From the NCBI GenBank assembly GCA_023101885.1, contig JALPQD010000412.1, positions 1,868,534-1,932,533 of the forward strand: a DNA stretch of 64,000 nt. Reading direction: 5' to 3'. Made by a program: the position numbers and the translations under genes. Shown here in pieces: positions 36,437 through 48,277 of the stretch. How positions within the stretch are numbered: the stretch's first letter is position 1; each line of letters begins with the position of its first letter. Under the pieces are notes generated by a model. That model searched no databases and had not been told where the DNA came from. It worked only from the letters and a program-made list of their open reading frames with translations. The stretch is from Typhlomys cinereus (lineage: Eukaryota > Chordata > Mammalia > Rodentia > Platacanthomyidae).

Positions 36437-38540
36437 TACCAAACCCTCCCAGCCCACCTTGAGAGTAAATCTATGTATTCCCTACAGTAATTGCAAGGAT
36501 TGTGAACAGTAGGGATGGGGTTGGAGGGCCACACCAGAAACAAGGAGAGAAGTGACCATGTTACAGTAGAGAAAATAGGACTGCAAGTAAGTATTGTGAC
36601 ACCTGGTTAAGTTCACAGACGTTCGTTCCTGATCATTTACAACTAAGGCGGTGTGATCTCACCAGAAGGGGAGGACATACAGTCTAGCAGATAAAAAGTA
36701 ACCATTTTGCAAATGGGTGATTGACCCCTCCCTCACTGAGGTTTCCTACTTTTATTACATCTACCCTTGAATGTGCTGTTATAATAAGACTCCAGTTTAA
36801 CAGCTTTTTGTCTCTGGCCAGGGGGTGACATACAGTGCCCAGCAGGATGGAATGAAGGGCATTGCAGGAGCAGCAAAACCGCAAAAGAAAATCAACAAAC
36901 CACAATCCAGAACTTCAGAGACTCTATATCAACCACCTAGAACTAGGCCAGCTTAATCTCTCCCCATCCTGAAGCTCAGGGAAATTTGCAGAAGAGGGGG
37001 CAGTAAGAGTGTAAGAGCACAAGTATGGGAGGAGCAATGATTTGCAAGATACTCCACACAAGTTAGGGCCGAAACAATCATAATTGGACTTTGCATGCCC
37101 TGTGCAATGTCCAACACACTATTGACCTCACAAAGTCTAGCATCTGATAAAGGTACCAAGATCCTTGGAGGCAAGGGATTGGCAGCCACAGTAGTGTTCC
37201 TATGCTTAAGGGGAACATGGGAAAGAGTTCAGGAAAATGCCACTGGGTCCTTTTATGTCATTGGAGAGGAGGGCACAGAGAAGAGTCAGGCATGCACAAG
37301 AAAGGACTCTCTGGGAATTGGGGCGGGAGGCACTGGGGGATGGGGAGCGAGGGGTGAGGGGAGGGGGAGCAGGTGGTTCGGGGGGAGGAGGAGGGTGGGA
37401 GGGAACCGGTGTACCTATTAAGTTTGTATGAGCGGAAATAATAATAAAAAATGTTAAAAAAAAAGAATCTCCAGACAGCCCTCCAGAGTGGCTGTATGAG
37501 CCACGCAGCATCCTTTCTGACCTCCACATCCTTGTTTGAGGGAGTGCACACCTGCACACTAAGAAGCATGCATGACACACATACAAGCCACACATTCAAA
37601 TAATTTAATTAATGAAATGAATCTAGATGATTATTCATGCCATCTTCTTTCCTTTGTTGTGAATAAAATTTGTTCAACCATATAGTACCAAAATGGTCAC
37701 TGCAGCACATGCTAAAGTGAAAATGTCTGTTAGCAAGATGTGAGGTAAATAGATCATAACAGAGCCACACAGGCTTGCATTATAGAGTCAAAACAACAAA
37801 CTACCCAAATAATAGTATAAAGATAACAACAAACCAATCCTCATGAGAGCCACACTTTGATACAAAGTGATATAGAAATTGTTTCCCAAATAAGTAACAT
37901 CCACATCCACAGGGAGCATGTATCATGGATATAAAATTGAATTTTGTGCACCCTCACATATGCAAGTATTTCTAAGACAATGTTCAAAAGAATTCGAGGT
38001 CGTGTCTTTTGAGGACGTGGCTGAGGACATCGGTGCAGATATTTATAAGATTCATCTCTGTGTCCCACACAGGGATATGGGGTTTGAACTTAAGAACACA
38101 CTACTACAGAAGGAAGTACTCCAGGTGGAGACAGGGTCAATGGGAGTTCATTAAGGTGTCACTGAGCAGAGACCATGGATGTGAGCAGTGGGTGGGAGGC
38201 AGGAGTGGGCAGAGTGGGCAGCTGGAGATGTGAGATGGTTAGTCAGGGAGGCTGAGCACAGGAGGCAGAGGACCAAGGGAAGGTCACTGCTGTCTCCACA
38301 AGCCATCATCTCACCAGGTGACCACTGAGCAAAAGAAGAGCGTGGGACAGACCCTGTGGTGCTTCTGAAAAGCCCTGATCCTCCCACTGTGTCACAGAAC
38401 AGATGAGCACAAAATTTGAAAACGGGATCCGGGACTGAGTCATTTCAATCTGTTGTATGTTCACTAATTTTCACACTAGAGGTCAAGTGCCTGGTGAGTG
38501 GACTTAATCCATGGCCATGATTGACATCTAGATCATGTAC

Positions 38541-38766
38541 CTTCAGAAGGTCTTTATGAAGGTCATTGTCTTAAACGTCTATCCATGGGGCCAAAACGTT
38601 TATACAATCTTCGGAGAAACTCCTCCTCCACTCCTTGCTGTGGGCTACCTCGTGGGTGTGATTGTGGACGATGGGGTCCATGTGGATGGCAGGATGTGGA
38701 GGCTGCTGTTCATCATCTGCGAGTACTGTATGATAATCTCCATTGCCTCATTGTCAGCAGAATCAG
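38541..38766 (-). pseudogene. PRP-like unit II, exon 3 (coding C-terminus)
   Basis: Acceptor aaacctcacag, donor gaag|gtacat at 38540. The strict splice phase gives ADSADNEAMEII and then stops at 38645-38647. Compared with units I and IV, two single bases are missing (near 38740 and 38688). Following the sister-copy frame across these gives DDEQQPPHPA, then PHGPHRPQSHPRGSPQQG, then a basic end EEEFLRRLYKRFGPMDRRL and a TGA at 38563-38565. The order acidic, proline/glutamine-rich, basic resembles PRR4-like proteins. Each frame segment is coherent only when the sister copies are used as a guide, so this rests on comparison by eye. Confidence 0.6.
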
Positions 38767-39611
38767 CTGTGAGGTTTGGGCATAGGACACAAGAGCACTG
38801 TGCGGCTTTCCTCCTCTCTGCCATCTGCTAACTCCCTCTCTCCCATCTCCAGATTCGTGGCTTCTTTTATCTCATATACCAATTGACATGGTTATGGAGA
38901 GTTTCATATATGTATTCTTGAGTTTGTGCCCTTAGATTGGGGGAAAGAGAAGGTTCAGAGTTCTTTACTTTTCACACAGGATATCTCAAGAGATAGAGGA
39001 CACAGCACAGAAGTGCTAACACATGTCAGGTGTTTCCAGACACTGCTTTAACTTCATGCTTTTGAGTTCAGTCTGGGTTTCTGAGCCCAGTATCTTAGCG
39101 GGAGCCAGTGGGACATCCCCTTATCTCCACATCCAGGAATATGAACAGACACAAGAATAATGAAGATGGCCATATTCAGCATTGGGAGCAATTCTTTTCT
39201 TTCTGAAATCGAAGGTGCTCACATAGCTAAGTGCAGACACACATGATAAAGGAACTGGACCAGGGTTTCTCCACACATGTCCCTGACGCTGCATAACTGC
39301 CCACTGGGACCCGAGGGTGGGAGGAGCCACAGCTCCTATCTGTGCAGTGAGCAGTCATCATTAGCCCACTGTCCACTTCACCTCACCCCTCAGCAGTACT
39401 TTAGGGTGGTGGACAGGCAGCTTCTCCTGGTGTCAGGCCAGCCAGGCCTTGGCTCACTCAGTTTGCTGCCTGTGGTGTCCAGAGCCAAGGCTGGGACTGT
39501 TTGCTGTGTCTTTAAACAGCAGCATCCATTCACTCCTCTGAGCACAGATAGGAGGCCCCTGCAGGACAGACAACTGGACAGAGCTGGAGGACGATGGCTT
39601 GGGTGCTTTAC

Positions 39612-39647
39612 CTGCTGATGCTGGGTCAGAGTCTCCACTGGCGACCT
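39612..39647 (-). pseudogene. PRP-like unit II, exon 2 (36 nt)
   Basis: tttgcttcccag, 36 nt, then gtaaagcac on the minus strand: clean acceptor and donor. Reads EVASGDSDPASA in phase, the counterpart of the acidic DVSQEE-type exon 2 of human PRPs (family knowledge). About 0.8 kb from exon 1 and 0.85 kb from exon 3, typical spacing for the family. Confidence 0.7.
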
Positions 39648-40438
39648 CTGGGAAGCAAAGCACAGGATGAGTGAAGAGTTAAACAATCTGCATTTCAGAG
39701 CTCATGAATGTCCTGCAGCAAACATGACTTGTGGACCTAGCTGAGCAAAGCACGCATCAGCTGGTCAGCTACTTCTAAGTTGCTCCTGGAGATGCAACGA
39801 GATGGCAGGACTCCTCCTGCTGAGCGTCACCCATGTGGTCAGAAAGCAAAGTGACTGCTTGTCCTTCCTTGGTGCCTGGAATATTACTGCTCCTTCTTGA
39901 TAAACATTTTTGGTATTTTAACATAAGATTTGAGCTCTGACATTAACTCTTTTTTTCTCAAGAGGGAATTCCCACAGTGAATTTTGTGCACTGGCATGTA
40001 CATGACTGGTGTGGGTGTTATGTTTGTTCATGTCAGTTGTGAGAGTAAATATACTCTGTGTTTCTGCGTCTCTGAAATAGGTGTGGTGCATTATCTATTC
40101 TTTCATGTTTAGTAAGGTTGGCAGGATCCACTGATGACTCTGTTGAGGATGACATCCTCTCTAGCAGCCTTCTTCCTGTGCCTCTCTATCATCTTCCCAG
40201 GAATCCTTGCATCACAGAGAGATTCTCCTCATACATGCAACTTACCATTCTGTACTCTACTTAAACTTTTGTGCAATCCCAATTGTGCATCCCATCCTAA
40301 GACCTTAATATATAGGTAGAACAGAACTGCTCTTGCTCTGATCATAAGAGCTCTGCAGACTTGTCTTTCTGACCCGATTCCTTCCCCTGTCCCTTCTTTC
40401 TCTGCAGTGTCTTCCTCTTCCACCATGTTGGCTCATAT

Positions 40439-40502
40439 CTTGATTTTCACTCTGAGCTGAGCTCAAGTCCAGCAAGGCTGCAGTAAGCAGGACCATCAGC
40501 AT
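40439..40502 (-). pseudogene. PRP-like unit II, exon 1 (signal peptide)
   Basis: ATG at 40500-40502; MLMVLLTAALLDLSSAQ then SENQ. Same signal as unit I except for Asp12 (GAC) in place of Ala (GCC), which puts a charge in the hydrophobic core and should weaken secretion (inference). The 5' UTR actcaggagcaccacagagcctcctccaag is shared. In the in-frame position after the G at 40439 the next bases are AT, not GT, so the donor looks lost. Confidence 0.72.
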
Positions 40503-40556
40503 CTTGGAGGAGGCTCTGTGGTGCTCCTGAGTCTATGCTGGGGAAAGCAGGCACCT

Positions 40557-40564
40557 TCTTTTAA
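40557..40564 (-). promoter_or_regulatory. TATA-like box of PRP-like unit II
   Basis: TTAAAAGA on the minus strand, 55 nt before the ATG. This fits a start site about 25-30 nt before the ATG and a short 5' UTR. Unit I has about 18 nt missing here, including this box. Confidence 0.45.
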
Positions 40565-42747
40565 GGAATAGTGGGACAATGTCTCCTTTGAGCCCTGAGT
40601 GGTTGACCTTGCACCGAGCACACCAGTGTGCCTTCCCCCACTACTCCTCTTTGGGATTGGAGTCCAGCAGGATGAGGTGAGGAGGAGGCTGTTAGCATGT
40701 CACTTTGAAAATTCTGCCATGTGAGTTGGGCATTGTTAGAGGAACACAGTCCAGGCAGTGAGAATGGACACTGGAATTGAATTTCCATCATTAGTTTGAG
40801 GTGGGTCTCACTGAAAATACTGGTATGAGATAATGGGTGTTCTTCATGTGTGTTGGGGTGTGGAATGCATGTGTATAAGTGGTGTGGTGATTTTAGTTGC
40901 TCTATGCATGGAGAACATTGCATCTGTCATGATATATCTGTGTAAATATAATATTTATCTAATATTTACTGATATTACTGTGCTATGAGATAATTTCTGA
41001 ACAAATCTCTCATGGAGTAAGTCCCCACATTGACACACGGCAACAGAAGTTTGACCTTGAGTCTACTTAAACCCATAGAGCTTATCTCAGCCTCAAGAGA
41101 TCCGGTCCTGACTAGTGATTACTGGGTGATAATGATTAGGTGGACTAATACCTTTTGTTCTTACTAATAATATCTTTAGAGTAGTTAAATATGGGTAATG
41201 AGTATAATTTGATTTCCATAGAGAACATGTGATTTCATAGTTTTTAGAATTAATCTAGAATTAATGTGCTCTAAGTCTATACGACTTCTTGTTTGATTAC
41301 CTCCCCTTTCCAGTGTGATCCATGGGACTGAGTTTGGCTGTCCTTTCTTCCAGGAAAGCATTTCACTCATTGTACAGTAATTTTGACTTTGATTTTACAT
41401 GTGATTAAACTGACTTAATACAGCTTCAAATTATGTATGATGTCACACCTGTGTACTCCTTCAAACACAGCTCCTATGCAGTTCTCCCAGGTCAGTCTTC
41501 AACACCCAAGGTTTTGTCTACTGTGTTGATCCATAGTATTCTCCACTTACCTTGTGAAACTGATCATTATGTTGCTTGTTCTTATCTAATATTCCATTTA
41601 TTTTCCTCATATGTTCCATTTATTTTTGAAGAATGTCTTTATTTTGTATTCTATTTCAAATTCCAAATTTCACGGTACCTTTTTTTTTTCTTTCATTGAG
41701 TTTAGAACACAGGTAGAATGGTATCCCTGCCTTTTCCCTCAGCTACCTTTTTTTTTTTTTTTTCATTAAGTTTAGAACACATTGTAGCATGTATGGTGTT
41801 TCTAAGAAGTGCTCTTTGGGAACACAGACTTGTAGTTATCTTTTCTCACCTGTCTATAATCTATTCTAGCAGTGATTGGTCATGCTTTCATTTATAGATT
41901 GAAATTAATCAGTATGATGAGCTGATTCTTATTGAGCTTAGTTAAATACCATGATATGCGAATATGATTTGGTTGCAGTTGAGTCAGGAAAAGAAACACC
42001 CTTTGGGGTTTCTCCTTTGAGGGTCTACTCTGACTCTTTCTAAAGGGGTGCAAAGACTTAACAACTAAGTCTGACATAGGTGATGTGACCCAAGGATGAT
42101 GGGTGTTTTCCCTTTGTAACCATGGATGTATTCAGAAGTGACAATTCTTCTCTGGTTATGTGCAAAGCTAGATGGATCTCCCTGGACTTATGGGCCTTGC
42201 ACAGTACAGAGGACATGTGTCCAGACCTGCCAGTTGCCTATGCTTCTTTCCTGGTTGCCTATGGTTTCTTTGGGAGGCAATCTGACATGCAGGGGTCAGC
42301 TTTGGGTTTAAGGTGTAGGGACGGAATCAAGAAGGAGCAGAGTGGAGTACAGGTCAAGTTGTTCCCCTTGGAAGCAGCAGTCCTGTGGAGGTCAGCCTTG
42401 ACCTTGGCCTGGTCGGTCCTGAGGGAGCAGCAGATTCTGCCAGATGTCATTGGGCTTGACCCTCCTCACCAACAGCAATGAGTGACAAGATTAATGTATC
42501 ATGAAAAGAAAATACCATCTTTGAACTCACCAGACACAACCAAAATAGATCTTATGGGAATCCTGAAGAAAGCTTGTGAGGGAGGAAGTGTGGAGTGTGC
42601 CTTTGAGGAGCTGCAGGTCTCCATCAGGCCCTGAGTGAGTTTTTGTTTTGCCTTATTTTTCAAGACTTTTTCAGATGGCACACACAGTGATGGGCATCAC
42701 GACTTCTTTGAACATTAGTGTCATTTTGTTTTCAAATTAGCAAATAT

Positions 42748-43365
42748 TTTTTTCTTTTTTTTTCTTCTACTCATACAAAGTTGAAAAGTATGCCCATTCC
42801 CCTCCCTCCCTCCACCCTCCTTGGACCCCCTTACTCCTTCCTTCCATTCCCTTTCCTTTCCCCTCCCTCCCTTTTTTGCAGTTCCCCCTTCCCCCATTCC
42901 TGGGGCATCCTTTAGTGTGCATGTCAAACTTCCCTCTGGGTCCTCCTCTCTCATGATGTGTAAGGATTCAGTAGCACTGCCTAGAGCTCTTTTTTGTGTT
43001 CTCCTTCAGTGTAGGAACACTATAGTGGCTGTTAATCCCTTGCCTCTGAGGATCATAGTACCTGTGGTCCATGCTAGAGTTTGGAGGTTCAATGACATGT
43101 TAGTCATTGCACATCATGAAAAGTCTTATTATGATTTCTTCGGCCTAACTTGTATGGAGTATCTTGCATGTCATTGCTCCTCCCCATCTTTAGGTTGTTA
43201 CAATCTTAGTCCCCGCTCTTTCACAAATTTCTCTGAGCTTAGGATGGGGAGAGTTTAGGCTGACCTGGTTCCAGATGGTTGATCTAGAGTCTCTGATTTT
43301 CTGAATTATGGTTTGTTGATTTTTTTTTCAGTTTTGCTGTTCCTGTACCACCCTTGGCTATATTC
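42748..43365 (-). mobile_element. Old minus L1, 3' part
   Basis: Reversed A-tail (T-rich 42749-42772), C-rich tract and reversed 3' UTR up to ccacccttggctatattc. Continues at 50348 after the younger L1 insertion. Confidence 0.87.
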
Positions 43366-43366
43366 T
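43349..43366. repeat. Target-site duplication, left copy
   Basis: CACCCTTGGCTATATTCT, identical to 50348-50365; the target lies within the older L1 3' UTR. Confidence 0.93.
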
Positions 43367-44402
43367 TTTTTTTTTTTTTAACATTTTTTATTATTATTTC
43401 CACTCATAAAAACTTAATAGGTAGACCAGTTCCCTCCCCCCCTCGTCCTCCCCCCGAACCCCGTGCTTCCCCTTCCTCCCTCCCCATCTCCCAGTGCCTC
43501 CCCCCCAATTACCAGAGAGTCCTTTATTGTGTATGCCTAACTCTCCTCTTGGTCCTCCTTTCCGATGATGTAAAAGGACCCATTGGCATTTCCCTGAACC
43601 CTTTCTTGTGTTCCTCTTAAGCATAGGAACACTACTGTGGCCATCAATCCCTTGCCTTCAAGGATCTTGGTGCCTTTAGCCGATGTTAGACTTTGTGAGG
43701 TCAATAGTGTGACGGACATGGCGCAGGGCATGCAAAGTCCTATTATGATTGCTTCAGCCCTATCTAGTGTGGAGACTCTTCAAACCATTTCTCCCCCCAT
43801 CCTTTTTCTCTTACAATCTTACCGCCCCCTCTTCCTCAAATGTCCCTGAGCTTCAGGAAGGGGGGAGATTAGGCTGGCTTAGTTCTATGTGGATGATACA
43901 GAGTCTCTGAAATTCTGGATTGTGGTTTGTTGATTTTCTTTTGCAGTTTTGCTGCTCCTGCAATGCCCTTCACTCCATCCTGATGGGCACGGTATGTCAC
44001 CCCCTGGTCAGAGACAAAAAACTGTTAACCTGGAGTCTTGTTATAATAGCACATTGAAGGGTAGATGTAATAAAAGCAGGAAACCTCGGTGAGGGAGGGA
44101 TCAGTCACCTATTTGCAAAATGATCTCTTTTCATCTGCCAGACTATATGCCCTCCCCTTCTGGTGAGATCATACCCCCTCAGTTGTACATGATCAGGAAA
44201 GAACGTCTGTGAACTTAACCAGGTGTCACATTACTTACTTGCATACTTTGGAGGTAAACTTTCTACGCTGTAACACAGTCCCCTCTCTCCTTGTGTCTGG
44301 TGTGGCCCTCCAACCCCAACCCTCCTGTTCATAATCCTTGCAATTACCGTATTACATAGGTGTACCCTTGAGTGTCTCAATGTGTGCTGGGTGAGTTTGG
44401 TA

Positions 44403-47400
44403 CTAGGAGCCACCTATTAGGGAGTACATACGGCATTTAACTTTCTGGGATTGGGATACTTCACTTAATATAATTGTTTCTAATGACATCCATTTCCCAG
44501 CAAATTCCAGTAATTCATCATTTTTGATGGCTGAGTAGTACTCCATTGTATAGATGTATCACAGTTTCCTTATCCACTCGTCAACTCTTGGACATTTAGT
44601 TTGATTCCATGACTTTGCTATTGTAAACAGGGCTGCTATGAACATAGTCGTGCTTGTGCTATCAAGGCGAACCTCTGCTGCATAGGGGGTTATTCCCAAA
44701 AGTGGAATAGCAGGCTCATATGGCATTTCAATCTTTAATTTCTTTAAGAATCTCCAGACGGCTCGCCAGAATGGCCGTATGAGCCTGCATTCCCACGAGC
44801 AATGTAGCAGAGTTCCCCTCTATCCACATCCTCTCCAGCACTTGTTGTTGTTTGTATTGTGGATTTTTGCCATCCTGACTGGGGTGAGATGATATCTCAG
44901 GGAGGTTTTGATTTGCATTTCCATGATGGCTAAAGAAGTGGAGCATTTTTTAAGATATTTGTTAGACATTTTAATTTCATCTCTGGTAAAATTTCTTTTA
45001 AGTTCCAGGGCCCATTTTTTAATTGGGCCATTGGTTTCCTTGGTGTTTAGTTTTCTAAGTTCTTTGTGCACTCTGGACAGTAGAGTTCTATCAGATATGT
45101 GGTTCGTGAAGATTTTCTCCCATTCTGTGGGTTGCCTTTGAGCTCGTGTGACAATCTCTTTATCTGAACAGAAGCTCTTTAATTTCACAAGATCCCAACT
45201 GTTGAGAGTTGGTAGCAGTGACTGTGCCATTGGATGTCTGTTTAGGAATTGTTGGCCTAGCCCGATCAGCTCAAGGGATTTCCCTATCCGTTCAGTTATG
45301 ATTTTTATAGTCTCTGGCCTGATATCAAGGTCCTTGATCCATTTGGAATTAAGTCTTGTACATGGTGACAAGTACGGGTCTAGCTTTAATCTTCTGCATG
45401 TAGAGATCCAGGTTTGCCAGCACCATTTGTTGAAGATGCTGTTCTTTTTCCATTGGATTCTTTGGGCCCCTTTGTCGAAGATCAATGGTTGATTTTTTGT
45501 GGGCTTATATCTGGGTCCTCACCCTTATCCATTGATATGTGTGTCGATTTTGGAGCCAGTACCAGGCTGTTTTTATAACTATGGATTTGTAGTATAGACT
45601 AAGGTTCGGTATGGTAATACCTCCAGCAGTGTTTTTGTTACTCAGGATTGTTTTTGCTATCCTGGGTCTTTTGTGCCTCCATATGAATTTTAGATTAATT
45701 GGTCAACTTCTTTGAAGAATTGCTTTGGGATTTTGATTGGTATAGCATTGAATTTGTATATTGCCTTTGGTAGGATGGTCATTTTTACGATGTTGATACT
45801 GCCAATCCATGAGCATGGGAGGTCTTTCCAACTTCTGATGTCTTCAGCAATTTCTTTCTTTATTTTTAAAGTTTTCATTGTAAAGGTCTTTTACCTCCTT
45901 GGTTAGGTTTATACCAAGGTATTTCATTTTTTTAGGGGTTACAGTAAATGGGATTGTTTCTCTCAGGGCTTTTTCACTTCTTTCTTTCTGGGCATATTGG
46001 AAGGCCTCTGATTTTTGCACATTTATTTTGTATCCTGCTACCCTGCTGAACTTCTCAATTAGTTCCAGGAGCTTCCTGGTGGAGTTTTTGGGATCACTCA
46101 TGTATAAGATCATGTCATCTGCAAATAGGGATAGCTTGACTTCTTCCTTGCCGATTTGAATCCCTTTTATGTCCCTTTCTTGTCTTATGGCTTCAGCTAA
46201 GACTTCAAGTACAATATTGAATAGAAGTGGTGAGAGTGGACAGCCTTGTGGAGTTCCTGATCGAAGTGGGAATGCTTCCAATTTTTCCCCATTGAGCATA
46301 ATCCTTGCTGTGGGCTGGTTGTATACAGCTTTTATTATATTTATAAAGGTTCCTTCCATTCCTACTCTCTCTAGCATTTTGATCATAAAAAGCTGTTGGA
46401 TTTGTCAAAGGCTTTTTCTGCAGCTATGGAGAGTATCATGTGGTCTTGGACTTTGGACTGGTTTACATGATGAATTACATTTATTGATTTTCGTATGTTG
46501 AACCAACCTTGCATGCCGGGGATGAAGCATACTTGGTCCCTGTGAATGATCTTTTTGATATGTTTTTGAATCCGATTTGCTAAAACTTTGTTGAGAATCT
46601 TTGCGCCTGTGTTCATCAGGGAGATCGGCCTATAGTTTTCTTTTTTAAGTGAATCTTTATTAGGTTTTGGGATTAAGACGATATTAGCTTCAGAAAGAGT
46701 TTGGTAGTGTTCCTTCCTTTGCTACTTGATGGAACAGTTTAAGGAGTATTGGTGTTATTGACTCCTTAAATGTCTGGTAGAATTCTGTGCTGAATCCATC
46801 TGTTCCAGGACATTTTTTGGTGGGAAGATTCGAGATTTACTTCTTCAATTTCCTTGTATGTTTTAGGGCCATTTAAGTAATTCACAACTTCCTGATCCAA
46901 TTTAGGTAAGATGTGTTTACTTAGAAATTCATCCATCTCTTGTGTGTTGTCAAACTTCACTGAGTATAAGTTTTTGAAATATGATGTATAATTCTCTGGA
47001 TTTCTTGGGTATCAGTAGTGATTACTCAATGTTCATTTCTAATTTTATTAATTTGGGTTTTCTCTCTCTTGCTTTTGGTTAATTTAGCTAGGGGTGTATC
47101 TATCTCATTGATTTTTTCAAAGAACCAGCTTTTTGACTGGTTGATTTTTTTTCTATCATTTTCTTAGTATCAATTTCAGATATTTCCCCCTTATTTTGCT
47201 AATCTCCTCTCTTCTACTACTTTTGGGATCAGATTGCTCAAGTTTCTCTAAAGCCTTAAGCTGCATCATTAAGTTGTTTGTTTCTTATGTTTCCATTTTT
47301 TTGATGTAGGCATTAAGAGCTATGAACTTACCTCTTAGGACAGCTTTCATTGTGTCCCAGAGATTTTGTTAAGTTGTATTTTCTTTATCGTTCACTTTCA

Positions 47401-48220
47401 GGAAATCTTGAATTTCCTTTTTAATTTCTTCCTGAATCCAGTTCTCATTCAGCATCATAGTGTTAAGTTTCCAGGAGTTAGTGTATTTTCTCTTGTTTGT
47501 TGTGTTGTGGATGTCCAGCTTTAGGCCGTGGTGGTCTGATAGGGCACAGGTTAGAATTTCAACTTTTTTGTATATGTGTAGATTCGTTTTGTGGACCAAT
47601 ATGTGATCTAATTTGGAGAAAGTTCCGTGTGCTGCTGAGAAAAATGTGTATTCTTTGGTACGTGGGTGAAAAGTTTGATTGAGATCTGTAAGGTCCATTT
47701 CTTTCAGGGTTTGATTAAATTCCAAAGTGTCTCTGTTAAGCTTTTGACCTGTTGATCTATCCCATGTTGAGAGGGCAGTGTTGAAGTCCCCAAGAATTAT
47801 CGATTGGGGGTTGATTTCTTGCTTTAGACGCTGTAGGGTTTTCTTAATGAATGTGGAGGGGCCCGTATTGGGTGCATAAATGTTCAGGATTATGAAGTCT
47901 TCCTGGTGAATTGTACCTGTGACTAAAATGTAGTATCCATCTCTGTCTCTTCTGATTTTCTTTGGTTTGAAGTCCACTTTGTCTGAAAGCAGAATTGCTA
48001 CCCCTGCCTGTTTCCTGGTTCCATTAGCTTGCAAGATTTTGGACCAGCCTTTCATTCTTAGGATGTGCCAATCTTTTGTGGTGAGATGAGTTTCCTGAAG
48101 GCAGCAGATTGTTGGATTGTGATTTTTAATCCAAGTTTGTAATCTGTGTCTCTTAATCGGTGAGTTAATACCATTGACATTTAATGTTATAATGGAGAAA
48201 TTATTTTTAATTCTGGACAT
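44403..48220 (-). pseudogene. L1 ORF2, broken
   Basis: Starts MSRIKNNFSIITLNVNG. Endonuclease motifs LQETHLT, ILGDFNTAL and SDHHGLKLD lie in one 283-codon frame (47369-48220). Several frame breaks follow (47160-47370, near 46840 and 46410). The reverse transcriptase frame 45844-46386 has [14 protein letters not shown] and FADDMI. The C-terminal frame 44820-45485 has STCRRLKLDPYL. The stop follows SLIGGS-like sequence at 44403. Confidence 0.87.
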
Positions 48221-48277
48221 TTTTTATGTTTAGTGGCTTTTGTAAGTGTATTATTTGGCATGTAGATTTTGGTGGTA

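Larger units (their letters stand above)
31608..37462 (+). mobile_element. Composite plus-strand L1 nested in the minus L1
   Basis: Flanked by AAGAATCTCCAGACAGC at 31591-31607 and 37463-37479. The left part has a partial monomer, ORF1 (31750-32835) and ORF2 endonuclease (32888-33612), then jumps to 3' UTR (33613-34665) with an A-tail. After a TA-rich junction the ORF2 reverse transcriptase end restarts (34755-36440), followed by a second 3' UTR and A-tail (to 37462). It therefore has two 3' ends inside a single pair of target repeats. Confidence 0.8.
30157..37504 (-). mobile_element. Minus L1 3' fragment, split by a nested L1
   Basis: Pieces 30157-31607 and 37480-37504 are one 5'-truncated minus L1: reversed A-tail (T16 at 30157-30172), reversed 3' UTR and the ORF2 end. 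The short host repeat gcagcatccttt at 30148-30159 and 37505-37516 brackets it as a TSD. Unit IV carries the same host site without it. Confidence 0.82.
29612..40502 (-). pseudogene. PRP-like unit II gene, four exons
   Basis: Exon 1 (40439-40502) supplies the signal peptide, exon 2 (39612-39647) 12 acidic/small residues, exon 3 (38541-38766) the acidic and proline-rich C-terminal part, and exon 4 (29612-29715) the 3' UTR with AATAAA. Phase agrees across exons 1-2-3. The expected product is a small secreted protein of about 100 residues, close in layout to salivary acidic PRPs and lacrimal PRR4 but without long proline repeats (inference). Intron 3 is swollen by a 7.3-kb L1 nest (30157-37504); without it, it is about 1.5 kb, as in unit IV. 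Defects: no GT after exon 1, Asp in the signal core, and two single-base losses in exon 3. It is therefore called a pseudogene, though assembly errors could contribute. Confidence 0.65.
37505..42745 (-). other. PRP-like unit II body (introns 1-3 and upstream flank)
   Basis: Apart from the exons listed separately, this aligns with unit IV (62374-64000) on the left and unit I (5556-6540, 12695-16030) on the right. It defines the duplicated unit. 40870-42745, upstream of exon 1, has no recognised gene. Confidence 0.65.

Noticed and set aside
38151..38387. Minus-strand block with tttgctcag, 10 nt, gtgag resembling a tiny exon, conserved with 63438-63746
   Set aside because: Conserved only as well as the rest of intron 3, and the frames differ between units. 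A 10-nt exon is not supported.
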